Assembly: GCF_027587175.1 (NCBI RefSeq)
Contig: NZ_JAPCID010000026.1
Location: forward strand, 1-64,000
Origin: Solirubrobacter deserti
Lineage (GTDB): Bacteria; Actinomycetota; Thermoleophilia; Solirubrobacterales; Solirubrobacteraceae
Direction: 5' to 3'
DNA length: 64,000 bases
Within the stretch, counting starts at the first letter, position 1, and the number at the start of each line of letters is the position of its first letter. Position numbers and translations under genes: made by a program. The notes under the pieces are model-generated. The model had not been told where the DNA came from. It searched no databases and was given only the letters and a program-made list of their open reading frames with translations. Below are positions 14,342-22,435 of this stretch, piece by piece.

Positions 14342-16507
14342 CTAGAGGCCGCGAACCCTGACATGAACGGTACGGGTGTGGCCGGTGGTGAATGGCAGCC
14401 CGGGCTGACGGCGGATGCGGGCTCGGAAGGTGAACCGTGCGCCGCCTTGCACGGTTTGGAAGCGGTAGCGGTAGGACCAGCGTCCGGTTTGGGCGCTTGC
14501 GCGGGGCTGAGCGAAGGTGCGCCACTGCCCGCGGGTGCGGACTTGCAGCTCCACCAGCGCGCCGGCGGCGGGAATCCAGCCGCCGGTCAGGCGTCCGCGG
14601 AAGGTGACGTATTCGCCGTTGATGACGGTGCGTCGGCCCGCGCGGATAGTGCTGGCGGCGCGCACGCGCAGCGCGACGTCGCCGTTGCGACCGCGGATTT
14701 GGCCGCTGCCTGGGTAGCGGAATCGGATGGTGCGCGCCGGCCCGCGCGGAGCTAGGTAGCTGAAGCGGCCGGTCCGGGAGGTGGTGACGGTGGCGATCTG
14801 TTCCCACGCGCCGGTGCCGGTGAGGTCCAGCTGGCGCCAGACCTGCACCGGCGCGTTGGGCATCGGCTGCCCGGCGACCGTGAGCCGCCCGTATAGGCGG
14901 GTCTGGCGTCCGACACGAACGGTCGGGCGCGCCACCAGGCGGTTGTGGCAGCGGCGGTGTCTGCCGCGGCCGGTGCAGCGCTTGCTGCCGCGGCGGCCGG
15001 CTTGGAGTCGGCTGGCGAGCCGGACCGGCAGCTTGGTTGTTGCGGGCAGCCCGTCGCCGGCGCGGTCGTTGGAGGCTTCCAGCCCGGCGGCGTCACGCAC
15101 GCGGGCGCGCAAGAAGTACAGGCCTTTGGGCAGCGTCTCGTCGTCCATCAGTGCGCTCAATCCGCTGGCGTCGACGCGGGTGTCCAGGGGCTGCCATGCG
15201 CTTTGGTCTTCGCGCCGGATCTCGATCACGCCCGCGGCGAGCCCGGAGACTGGGTCGCTGGCCGCGAAGCGCACGCGCGCGGGGTCCTGCGGATCCGGGG
15301 CCTGGAAGGCGATCGCTTCCGGAGGCGCATCGTCGTAGCCGAGCCCGTAGAGCTCGACGGCGGTCGCCGAGTGCTGGTTGCCGGCCGCGTCGATCAACCA
15401 CAGCTGCAGCCGCCACAGTCCCGGCCCGGGGAGCTCGAGGTCCTTGATCTCCGTCAGGCTGTTGCCCCAGCGCGCGCCTGACCGGCAACGGGCCTGCGCC
15501 GCCGCCGTGGTCGTGGCGTCCGCGTCAGCTGCCGGTTGCGGGCACAGGCGATAGCCGACGCCCGCGACCGGCGCCGCGTTCTGCGGCGGATTGCGCCAGC
15601 TGACTGACACCTCGTCCTGTGCGCGCCAACCAGCACCGCCCCGGACCTGCGGCTCCAGCGGCTCCGCGGGCGCCGTGTTGTCGACATAGAAGGTGCCAGC
15701 GGCCGCGATCGTGTTCAGGTTGCCCGAGGCGTCGATAGCCTCGACGCCGATCGTGTGTGCGCCATCTGCCAGGCCGCCGAGTCCAAGCTCGAGCGTCGTC
15801 TGACCGTTCGAGCACGGCACCTTCTGCGAGAAGTCGCAGGCACGCACGACGCTGCTCACACGCACACCGTCGACCAGGGCGCGGACCTCGCGGATGCCGA
15901 TGTTGTCGGCTGCATTGACCGTCAGGGTCTGTTTGCCGCTCTTCCAGCCGCCGCTGACCAGCGAGCCGCCGGCGACCGACAGCGAGGGCGCGCTGCCGTC
16001 CGACAAGGTGATGGTCGAGCTGTTGAGGACGGCTTGGGAGTATAGGCCTGCGCCTGAGCATCCGCCGGGTGCGACGCAGCGCACGCCCACGACGAGGGCG
16101 CCGCTGTTGAAGGCGGGGTAGTCGGTGAGCCCGGTGCTGCCCTGCGGGCAGCTGACGCTCGGGCAGGCGACCATCTCGCGCGCCGAGATGCCTTCGCTGG
16201 CGACCCATGCTTGCCAGCCGTTGCCGCCGACCAGCGAGCCGCGCAAGCCGGCCGTCGCGATCGCCGTCCCAGGGGGTGGGTCAAAGCGCCAGCCGCCATA
16301 CGCGCCGTAGGGCGTCAGCCACGGCTGGCCGATGTTGCGGGCCACCAGGTCGGGGCAGGCGGGAAAGATCGCGACTTGTCCGCCCCAGCCGGCCCAGTGC
16401 CCGCACGTTCCTGAGACCGTGTAGTAGCCGGCGCGCGCTGGACCGGCGGCGAAGAGCCCGACGAGCAGGGTGATGACGACGGTGGCGGTCAGATGGCGTG
16501 TGCGCAT
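14342..16507 (-). CDS. large secreted beta-domain protein
   Basis: This 721-aa protein has a signal peptide at residues 1-26 (TATVVITLLVGLFAAGPARA). The mature N-terminal part has Cys and Trp residues (GTCGHWAGWGGQVAIFPACP). Ig-like bacterial modules follow: DNIGIREVRALVDGVRV, GAHTIGVEAIDASGNLNTIA, LWRLQLWLIDAAGNQHSA. Toward the C-terminus two beta-sandwich stalk modules follow basic linkers (VRVGRQTRLYGRLTVAGQPM and RAGRRTVINGEYVTFRGRLT). There is no sortase motif or enzyme signature. It is probably a secreted adhesive or structural protein, encoded on the same strand as the sigma-fusion gene 23 bp upstream. Similar architectures accompany mobile elements in this group, which is inference. 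Confidence 0.75.
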   Translation of the reverse strand: MRTRHLTATVVITLLVGLFAAGPARAGYYTVSGTCGHWAGWGGQVAIFPACPDLVARNIGQPWLTPYGAYGGWRFDPPPGTAIATAGLRGSLVGGNGWQAWVASEGISAREMVACPSVSCPQGSTGLTDYPAFNSGALVVGVRCVAPGGCSGAGLYSQAVLNSSTITLSDGSAPSLSVAGGSLVSGGWKSGKQTLTVNAADNIGIREVRALVDGVRVSSVVRACDFSQKVPCSNGQTTLELGLGGLADGAHTIGVEAIDASGNLNTIAAAGTFYVDNTAPAEPLEPQVRGGAGWRAQDEVSVSWRNPPQNAAPVAGVGYRLCPQPAADADATTTAAAQARCRSGARWGNSLTEIKDLELPGPGLWRLQLWLIDAAGNQHSATAVELYGLGYDDAPPEAIAFQAPDPQDPARVRFAASDPVSGLAAGVIEIRREDQSAWQPLDTRVDASGLSALMDDETLPKGLYFLRARVRDAAGLEASNDRAGDGLPATTKLPVRLASRLQAGRRGSKRCTGRGRHRRCHNRLVARPTVRVGRQTRLYGRLTVAGQPMPNAPVQVWRQLDLTGTGAWEQIATVTTSRTGRFSYLAPRGPARTIRFRYPGSGQIRGRNGDVALRVRAASTIRAGRRTVINGEYVTFRGRLTGGWIPAAGALVELQVRTRGQWRTFAQPRASAQTGRWSYRYRFQTVQGGARFTFRARIRRQPGLPFTTGHTRTVHVRVRGL

Positions 16508-16530
16508 GGCGGTGCGGCTCCTGTCTGGGG

Positions 16531-17898
16531 TCAGAAGAACTCGTTGGCTCCCGGCGCCGCGGGCACCGGTGCCGGTGCGGGCTGGCTGGGTTGGTAGGTG
16601 GGGTCGAACTCGCTCGCGCCGTTTGGAGCGGCGTTGGCGGGCGCCGGCGAGGCCGGAGTCTGCTCATGGCTGCGCGGCCCGGTGCCGCCCTGGGTCTTGC
16701 TCGTGCTGCGCTTGGGCGTGGCTTTGCGCCGCGGGGCCGCGGTCGCGGTCGGCGTGGGCGTCGCGGTGACGATGCCGTGCCGAAGGCGCGGCTCAGGCTC
16801 GGACGGCCGGCGTGGTGTTGGGGTGGGGGTCGGCGTGGCCTGTTCGACCTTGGCCGGCGCGTTGTCGCGTACCGGCGGTGGAAGCACGCCGGTAGCGATG
16901 CACGCGCCGAGGGTGCCGGCACCGCCCAAGCAGAACGCCGCCAGGTGCGCGGCGGCGGTGGTCGCCAGCCCGCGGCCGGCGCCGCCGGCCGCCAGTTGCG
17001 CGGCGGTGCCGGCAGGTTCGGTGATCGCGCGTGCGGCCCAATCGGGGAGCAGGTCGCGGAGGCCGCTGGTGCGGGCGCGTTCGGCGATCTCGGGGGCGGG
17101 TAGCAGCGCGGCGACCTTGGTGTGGAAGCGCGCTCCGCGCAGGTAGCGCAGATGGCGCGCGTAGTCGGCGATGCACGTGGGGCAGCGCTCGACCTGCAGG
17201 TGCACGCGGGCGGCGAACTCCCGCGTCCCGGTCACCGGCGGATCGGCGGCGGGGTTGTCGTGCTCGGCGGCGAGCGTCGCGACGCCGGGCGCGAGGTACC
17301 CGCACAGGCGGCCGGCGGTGTAGATGATCGCGAACCGCTCGCGCTTGGCTTCGATCGCGCGCAACGCTTTGCGGACGGTCCCGATCGGCATGTCCAGCTC
17401 GCGCGCGAGGCCAGTCGCCCCGAACTCGCGCGGGTCATCGAGGTGGTCGCGTTGGCACCAGAACACGTCGCTTTCGTCGGGCGCCAGCAGCGCGGAGAAC
17501 TGCAAGACGACCGTGCGCTCGGCGAGCGCCAGGACCTCGTCTTCCGGGGTCTCGGTGACGGCCAGCTCCTCCAGTGCTGCGAGGTCCACGCGCCGGTTGT
17601 TTTTGCCGCGCACGATCTCGTGGCGCCCGTCGGCGGCGCGCTGGACGCGCCGGTCGGCGGCGTTCCAGAACACGCGCTCAAGCTCGGCGCGGCTGTGGAT
17701 CGGCCGGTCGCGGTAGTGCAGCGCTGCGAACTCGATCGCGTCGTCGACGACCCATTCGCGCGCATCCGGGCCCAACCGATCGCTCTGCGGGAGCTTGCGC
17801 GTGAGCCGATCAAGCAGGTACTGGCGGCGCGGCGCCAGCGCACGGGCACGCTTGTCCGGGTCCCAACCGCCCGCCGGCCGGGGCTCAAGCGCAGTCAC
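16531..17898 (-). CDS. sigma-factor-like/zinc-finger/membrane fusion protein
   Basis: In this 455-aa protein residues about 20-195 look like a sigma-70 (ECF-like) protein. There is a region-2-like helical part (FAALHYRDRPIHSRAELERV, FWNAADRRVQRAADGRHEIV) and a region-4-like HTH (LARELDMPIGTVRKALRAIE). Residues about 230-245 resemble an anti-sigma zinc finger (HLQVERCPTCIADYARHL; H-x5-C-x2-C, not the strict HxxxCxxC). One membrane segment lies near 312-340, and the rest is Pro/Thr-rich (TPTPTPTPRR). Sigma-like and anti-sigma-like parts in one chain suggest a self-tethered regulator with an exported tail. It sits between a secreted-protein gene and the coupling ATPase gene. Confidence 0.6.
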   Translation of the reverse strand: MTALEPRPAGGWDPDKRARALAPRRQYLLDRLTRKLPQSDRLGPDAREWVVDDAIEFAALHYRDRPIHSRAELERVFWNAADRRVQRAADGRHEIVRGKNNRRVDLAALEELAVTETPEDEVLALAERTVVLQFSALLAPDESDVFWCQRDHLDDPREFGATGLARELDMPIGTVRKALRAIEAKRERFAIIYTAGRLCGYLAPGVATLAAEHDNPAADPPVTGTREFAARVHLQVERCPTCIADYARHLRYLRGARFHTKVAALLPAPEIAERARTSGLRDLLPDWAARAITEPAGTAAQLAAGGAGRGLATTAAAHLAAFCLGGAGTLGACIATGVLPPPVRDNAPAKVEQATPTPTPTPRRPSEPEPRLRHGIVTATPTPTATAAPRRKATPKRSTSKTQGGTGPRSHEQTPASPAPANAAPNGASEFDPTYQPSQPAPAPVPAAPGANEFF

Positions 17899-18031
17899 GC
17901 GCGCCTCCCACCCGCGCGAGCGGACTGTGTCGGTGTGGGCGATGGCGCGGGCATCACTTGCTTAAGCCCGGCGAGCTGCGCTGGCGCGCAAAGAGATTTC
18001 CGCAGCCCGCCGCTGCGGCCCGCCCGAATGC

Positions 18032-19861
18032 TCATAGAGCCTCATCCACCCCGGGTAGGTCCGAGCTCCCGCAGACTCGCCCCCCGGCCGTCACGGTTGG
18101 CGCGTCCGCGCTCTCGCCGGGGAGGCGGGTCGGACCGCATGGCTGGTACAGCCCGTCGATCGCGGCCGGCGGCCGGTCGTGATCGGGCAGCTCCGCGGGC
18201 TGGACCTGCACACGTTCCGGGGGCGGACCGAGCGTGCTCCACACGTACGCCTCCCCGGTCGCGAGCGCACGAAAGTCGTCGGGGCGCACGAGAAACTCCC
18301 GGACCCGGCGGCGACTGCCCACGCCGTCGGTGGCGGCTCCGGAGCGGGTGGTGCGGTCGGTGTACTGCCACACCTCGCGCGTGCCGATCAGCTTCGACAG
18401 CCAGTCCTTGGACTCCGGCGCGCTCTGGCGATGGAAGATCCCCGCGGCGAAATTGTCGGCCAGCGCGTCCAACAACGCCGGGTTGCCGGTCGCGGCCGCG
18501 AAGTCCGTAACGCTCTGCGTGGTGACCGCGACCTGGCCGCCCGCCGAGCGCGCGCGCTGCATCAACGCCAACGCGCGCTCGCCAGCACCCGTCGAGAGCA
18601 CGCCACCGAACTCGTCAATCAACGCCGCCCACTCGCCTCCCTCCGGCAAGGTCAGCGCGGCCGCCGCGGCGTCAGCGAGAAACAGCGTGGTGATCGCGCG
18701 CGCCTCATCCGGGAGGTCATCCACCCAGGTCCTCACGAGGACCACCGCCCCGGCCGCAAGCGCTGCGGGAAGCGTGATCGCGCCCCGGGCGCCGTCCGGG
18801 GCCAGGACGGTGCGCCAGCTCTCGCCGGCGACCACGCGCAAGCGCAGAATGCCGCCGGTGAGATCGCGCCGCCCCTCCGGCGTGGCCAGCGTGGCGCGAT
18901 GCGCGCGCATGCGCTCGACGACGTCGGCGTGCTCGCCGGCGCTCACACGGACCAGCGCGAGCAGCTCGTCGTAGCGATTCAGCTGCGCGGCGTCGAGCAG
19001 CAGCGGCAGATTCGCGGGCCACAGCCCGGCGGCGCGCAGCCCGGCCGCGACCGTGCCCAGGTGCACCTGCAGCAGGTCGGCGTAGTAACGCGCGTTGCCG
19101 TCGCCGGCGCCGATCGGTGCAACCAGCCGACTCACCACCGCGCCGATGTCATCGCTCCACAGCGGATTCCACCGATCCCCGACCGGGTCGCGCGGATCGA
19201 ACACGACCATCGGCCGCCCAGCCAGCCGAGCGCCCGCCCGCAGGTCGCGCTCGAGCCCGCGGTCGCCCTTGGGATCACACACGAGCACCCCGACCTGGTC
19301 GCGGAGCATCCGCGCCAACAGCCACCGCCGCGCCGAAACCGTCTTGCCCGACCCCGTCGCGCCCACGATCAACAAATGCCGCCCCGCGCGACTCGGAACG
19401 AGTCCGGTCCCGTCGGCGGCCATCGGCACAAACGGCTCATCCACGGGCCACGCGCGCTCGCGCACCAACTCGCCCTGTCCCGCGATCCGCACTCGCTCCC
19501 CGCGCGCATACTTCGCGGCGCGCCGGGCCCGGGCGCCCGGCCCGAGCAGCGACCAGACCATCACTCGCGCACGCTCGAACTCGCGCAACTCCCCGCCCGC
19601 ACCCAACGCCGCCAACCGCAACCGCCGAGCCAACGAGGCCGCCACGAGCGCGCCCGACAGCACGGGCGCCGCGACGATCAACAACGGCGGCTGGCGGAAG
19701 AGCAGCGCCAGCGTCCACAAGCCCATGCCGACCGGCGCGAGCGCGTACAGGTTCCACGCCGACAAGCGCGTGCGCCGATGCGCCCACCACGCCCCCACAG
19801 CGCCCGAGCAGCCTCCCGCGATGAACGCTCCCGCCAGCGCCCCCACCAACACCACGCTCAC
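18032..19861 (-). CDS. TraG/VirD4-like conjugative coupling ATPase
   Basis: This 609-aa protein has two or three N-terminal membrane segments within residues 1-80. Walker A is GATGSGKT at 167-174, followed by VLVCDPKGDRGLERDL and VVFDPRDPVGDRWNPL, typical of TraG/TraD/VirD4 coupling proteins. Walker B is WAALIDEFGG near residue 410, then a TQSVTDF sensor-like segment. Such ATPases hand a DNA-relaxase complex to the secretion channel. The start GTG 19861 overlaps the stop of the upstream gene (GTGA). No other type IV secretion gene is in the window, so the element may be mobilizable only, or its channel genes lie elsewhere. Confidence 0.8.
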   Translation of the reverse strand: MSVVLVGALAGAFIAGGCSGAVGAWWAHRRTRLSAWNLYALAPVGMGLWTLALLFRQPPLLIVAAPVLSGALVAASLARRLRLAALGAGGELREFERARVMVWSLLGPGARARRAAKYARGERVRIAGQGELVRERAWPVDEPFVPMAADGTGLVPSRAGRHLLIVGATGSGKTVSARRWLLARMLRDQVGVLVCDPKGDRGLERDLRAGARLAGRPMVVFDPRDPVGDRWNPLWSDDIGAVVSRLVAPIGAGDGNARYYADLLQVHLGTVAAGLRAAGLWPANLPLLLDAAQLNRYDELLALVRVSAGEHADVVERMRAHRATLATPEGRRDLTGGILRLRVVAGESWRTVLAPDGARGAITLPAALAAGAVVLVRTWVDDLPDEARAITTLFLADAAAAALTLPEGGEWAALIDEFGGVLSTGAGERALALMQRARSAGGQVAVTTQSVTDFAAATGNPALLDALADNFAAGIFHRQSAPESKDWLSKLIGTREVWQYTDRTTRSGAATDGVGSRRRVREFLVRPDDFRALATGEAYVWSTLGPPPERVQVQPAELPDHDRPPAAIDGLYQPCGPTRLPGESADAPTVTAGGRVCGSSDLPGVDEAL

Positions 19862-20676
19862 CGCACACCCCCACGCTCGTCAACCGCACCGATCGCCGCA
19901 GCCCTCGCGTCAACGGCTCCTTCGCGCGGCCGATTGGGGTCGCGGGCGGGCGGAACCGGCCGCCCCGCCCTTAGCTCGCGGGTCAGACGCCGGACCTCCG
20001 CTTGGACGTCGGCCAGCGACCGGGTCCGGAAGCGGCTCTCCGGCAGGCCGGCGCGCTCGGCCGCGCGGCTGACCGCGTCGAGCACGTCCGCGCGATCGCA
20101 GACGTAGATCAGCCCGCCGGCGATCTGGCCGGACGCGATCGCTTGCTCGTGCCCGGCGAAGATCGCGCGCAGGCGCCGCGGCGACTTCAGCGACAACTCC
20201 ACCTCCACCGCCACGCGAGCTTGGCCGGGCATCACGACGCCCAAGTCCGGGCGGTGCCGACCGCGCGAAGCGGCCCACACCACCGGGATCTCCCATCCGT
20301 TCTGTCCGCGCAGCTCGCGCTCGCTGAGCCACTCGCGGCCGCGTAGCGTCAGCAGCGCTGCGACCCACGACACCGCTCGCCCGTGCCGCAGCCCTGAGCC
20401 GTGCGTGGCGCCGGCACGTACGTCGCCGCGATCTGCTCCGACCGCGCGGCGACCCGCCGCGGTGATCGCGACCACGCTGCCCTCGGCGTCGAACGCGCGC
20501 GCCAGCAAGCCCGCGCGGCGCAACCGGGCGACGTGCGAATACGTGCTGCGACGCCCGAACCCCATCGCCAGCCCCAACGGCTCAATCCCGGCCACCTCCA
20601 CCCGCGCCAACCACGCCAACGCCTGCAAGCTTCGCCACCCCGGCCCACGCGCCTTACCGCCCCGACCGCTCACCAC
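19858..20676 (-). CDS. replication-relaxation family protein
   Basis: In this 272-aa protein residues about 10-85 form a winged helix (LQALAWLARVEVAGIEPLGL, RRSTYSHVARLRRAGLLARA). The C-terminal half is nuclease-like, with RPDLGVVMPGQARVAVEVEL followed by SLKSPRRLRAIF. That D...ExE pattern is the mark of the replication-relaxation family found in actinobacterial plasmids and integrative elements. The role may be DNA nicking or control of replication or transfer; it is not settled for the family. I start at GTG 20676; in-frame upstream codons would add Cys-rich unlikely sequence. It is translationally coupled to the coupling ATPase and lies next to the iteron/inverted-repeat locus. Confidence 0.7.
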   Translation of the reverse strand: MVSGRGGKARGPGWRSLQALAWLARVEVAGIEPLGLAMGFGRRSTYSHVARLRRAGLLARAFDAEGSVVAITAAGRRAVGADRGDVRAGATHGSGLRHGRAVSWVAALLTLRGREWLSERELRGQNGWEIPVVWAASRGRHRPDLGVVMPGQARVAVEVELSLKSPRRLRAIFAGHEQAIASGQIAGGLIYVCDRADVLDAVSRAAERAGLPESRFRTRSLADVQAEVRRLTRELRAGRPVPPARDPNRPREGAVDARAAAIGAVDERGGVR

Positions 20677-21077
20677 ACACCACCCGCACTCGCGCCCGCG
20701 ACCGCACACCCGCCTCGACCGCTTGCTCTCGCCCGACGCTTTTGCCCTCGCTTGCCGGCCTGCGCTGCCTCCTCTCCCTTTCTCCCGCTGGCCGTTGCCG
20801 TTGTTGCTGTTGCTGGTTCTGCTGTCTTCTTCTCCGTTCTATCTCTGTGTTTTCTGATCCCTGCACCACCTCTCAGCCCGTCCGCTGATCCCTGCACCAC
20901 CACTTCTTGGGGGGACTGGATCCGACCCCTCCTGCCCCCATCTCTTGTCACGTAGGGCGGGAGGGGTCGGAACCAGGCCCCCCACCAACACCGCCCCACA
21001 CCAGGGATCAGCGGACGGGCGCTGTTCACAGCGATGAACAGCAAAATGAACAGCGCCTCGATGTCGTAGACGCTCAT
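20670..21077 (-). CDS. doubtful small membrane-peptide gene over the repeat locus
   Basis: ATG 21077 overlaps the stop of the upstream gene (ATGA) and begins MSVYDIEALFILLFIAVNSA, a credible short membrane segment. The remaining residues, to 135, run through the inverted-repeat locus and are low-complexity (TEKKTAEPATATTATASGRK). The start may be real and the C-terminus non-native, or the frame may be chance. I list it because the coupling matches its neighbours, but with low confidence. Confidence 0.25.
   Translation of the reverse strand: MSVYDIEALFILLFIAVNSARPLIPGVGRCWWGAWFRPLPPYVTRDGGRRGRIQSPQEVVVQGSADGLRGGAGIRKHRDRTEKKTAEPATATTATASGRKGEEAAQAGKRGQKRRARASGRGGCAVAGASAGGVW
20854..21019. repeat. 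iteron pair and nested inverted repeats (candidate oriV/oriT)
   Basis: CTGATCCCTGCACCACC is repeated exactly at 20854-20870 and 20885-20901. CCCGTCCGCTGATCCCT (20877-20893) has a perfect 17-bp inverted partner at 21003-21019. Inside, CCGACCCCTCCTGCCC (20922-20937) pairs with 20955-20970 with one mismatch around a 17-nt loop. Such nesting could extrude a cruciform. It is flanked by replication-relaxation and partition genes, which suggests an origin of replication or transfer. Confidence 0.6.
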
Positions 21078-21457
21078 CTCTCCGCCTCCGACTGCCGTGC
21101 TCCGGCCGCGATGAGCGCCGCCCTCGCGCGCGCCTTCATCGCCTCGACATCGCCGGCCTCGACGCCCCACATGTCGACCTCGACCTCGCTCAGCAGCTCA
21201 ACCGCGGCCATCAACACGCCGGTGGCGACAAACTTGCTGCCATGCGATCGCGGCTGCCCGGTGCGGTCCGGACGGGAGAGACCGCGCAGGTAGGAGACTT
21301 CTTCCTCAAGCAGCTCGACGCACTGGCGGAGCGTCCTGCTCGCCGACATGCTGGAAGGCGCCGGGGCGGGTTCGCGCGTGGCCAGCCCTCCGGTCGCCGT
21401 CGAGCGCGCGAACAGCCCGGCGACCGCCGCGCCCGCATCGGTCCGCCGACCGTTCAT
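21074..21457 (-). CDS. small ParA-partner-like protein
   Basis: This 127-aa protein starts at ATG 21457, overlapping the ParA stop (ATGA), so the two are co-translated. The N-terminus is loose (GAAVAGLFARSTATGGLATR). The rest is helical: RTLRQCVELLEEEVSYLRGL, then LMAAVELLSEVEVDMWGVEA and MKARARAALIAAGARQ. There is no classic ParB or ribbon-helix-helix motif I can point to. Position directly after ParA, as in type Ib/III partition loci with a small second protein, suggests a centromere-binding or adaptor role. This is inferred from context only. Confidence 0.6.
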   Translation of the reverse strand: MNGRRTDAGAAVAGLFARSTATGGLATREPAPAPSSMSASRTLRQCVELLEEEVSYLRGLSRPDRTGQPRSHGSKFVATGVLMAAVELLSEVEVDMWGVEAGDVEAMKARARAALIAAGARQSEAER

Positions 21458-22287
21458 CGCGCCACCTCGGCACCGAGCTCGAGGCCGGCACGGTCGGCGA
21501 GCTCGGCGGCGAGCGCGCGGTAGTCGGCGCTGACCGGATGGCCCGGGTCGAGCTGGCCGACCGCCAGGCCGGCGGCGTGTGCGTCGCGCACGCGGGTGCT
21601 GTGGCGGATCGTCGCCCGGCAAAGCGCGCCGCCAGCCGTTCGGCCGAACAGCTGCTCGAGCTGGGCGTGGATCTCGCGCGCGTGCCGCGTGCGGCCCTCA
21701 ACTTGGCAGCCGACAATCCCCAGGTAGCCGAGCTGCGGGTTCTCGTACTCGCGGACCTCCTCGACGGTCTCGGTCAGCACCGCCAGACCGGCGACCGAGA
21801 GGAAGTCCAGCTGGGTCGGGACCAGCACGCGGTCCGCTGCGACGAGGGCGTTCATCGTCAGCGGCGTCATCCCGGGCGGGCAATCGATCAGGACTACGTC
21901 AAACCGCTCGCCGGCGGCCAGGCGCTGCAGGCCGCGCTTGAGGCGCTGGGACGGGCCGCCGCGGCCCGGCTCGCCGAGCGCCCGCTCGGCCGACGCCAGC
22001 GCCTTGCTGGCCGGAATCAGCCACGTTCCCCAACGGGTCTCGTGCACCACCCGCTCCAACTGGCCGGGGTCGCCGAACTCCTCCGGGACCAGCAGCCGGC
22101 TGACCGTGCGATCCGGCGGCGTATCGAACCCCAGCCCAGCGAGCACCTCCAAGGACGACTGCGGGTCCAGGCCGACCTGCAGCACCCGCACGCCAGCGTC
22201 AGCGAGTGCGAACCCGAGGTCCTTGGTCAGCGACGTCTTGCCCGCGCCGCCCTTGCGGTTGAGCACTGCGACCACCACGGCGCTCAT
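21454..22287 (-). CDS. parA: ParA-family partition ATPase
   Basis: The 277-aa protein begins MSAVVVAVLNRKGGAGKTSL. It has the deviant Walker A KGGAGKT at residues 12-18, GLDPQSSLEVLAG (Walker A' type), VVLIDCPPGMTPLTMNAL (Walker B), and VLVPTQLDFLSVAGL. This is the Soj/ParA fold of plasmid and ICE partition systems: it binds ATP and DNA and moves or positions DNA with a centromere-binding partner. ATG 22287 starts exactly at the conserved fold; the long upstream extension is not needed. The region just upstream contains a cluster of TGCGCA sites. It is coupled to the 127-aa gene downstream. Confidence 0.85.
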   Translation of the reverse strand: MSAVVVAVLNRKGGAGKTSLTKDLGFALADAGVRVLQVGLDPQSSLEVLAGLGFDTPPDRTVSRLLVPEEFGDPGQLERVVHETRWGTWLIPASKALASAERALGEPGRGGPSQRLKRGLQRLAAGERFDVVLIDCPPGMTPLTMNALVAADRVLVPTQLDFLSVAGLAVLTETVEEVREYENPQLGYLGIVGCQVEGRTRHAREIHAQLEQLFGRTAGGALCRATIRHSTRVRDAHAAGLAVGQLDPGHPVSADYRALAAELADRAGLELGAEVAR

Positions 22288-22303
22288 CGCGCCGCTCCCG
22301 AGC

Positions 22304-22408
22304 TGCGCAGTTGCGCATTCGCGGTCCTGCGCATCGGCGCGGCTGCGCGACGGCGTCGAAAGTTGGGGATGCAGTGACGTCGGCGCGCGCCTGCGCAACT
22401 GGTGCGCA
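22304..22408. repeat. cluster of five TGCGCA palindromes (candidate parS/operator)
   Basis: TGCGCA occurs at 22304, 22312, 22328, 22392 and 22403, with a near-match TGCGCG at 22344, all in 105 bp between parA and the putative Rep gene. A single hexamer at this density is unlikely by chance. The location is where a partition centromere or a ParA-autoregulation operator is normally found. Confidence 0.5.
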
Positions 22409-22435
22409 CACCGCGTCGTCGGGCCTGGTTGCTGC

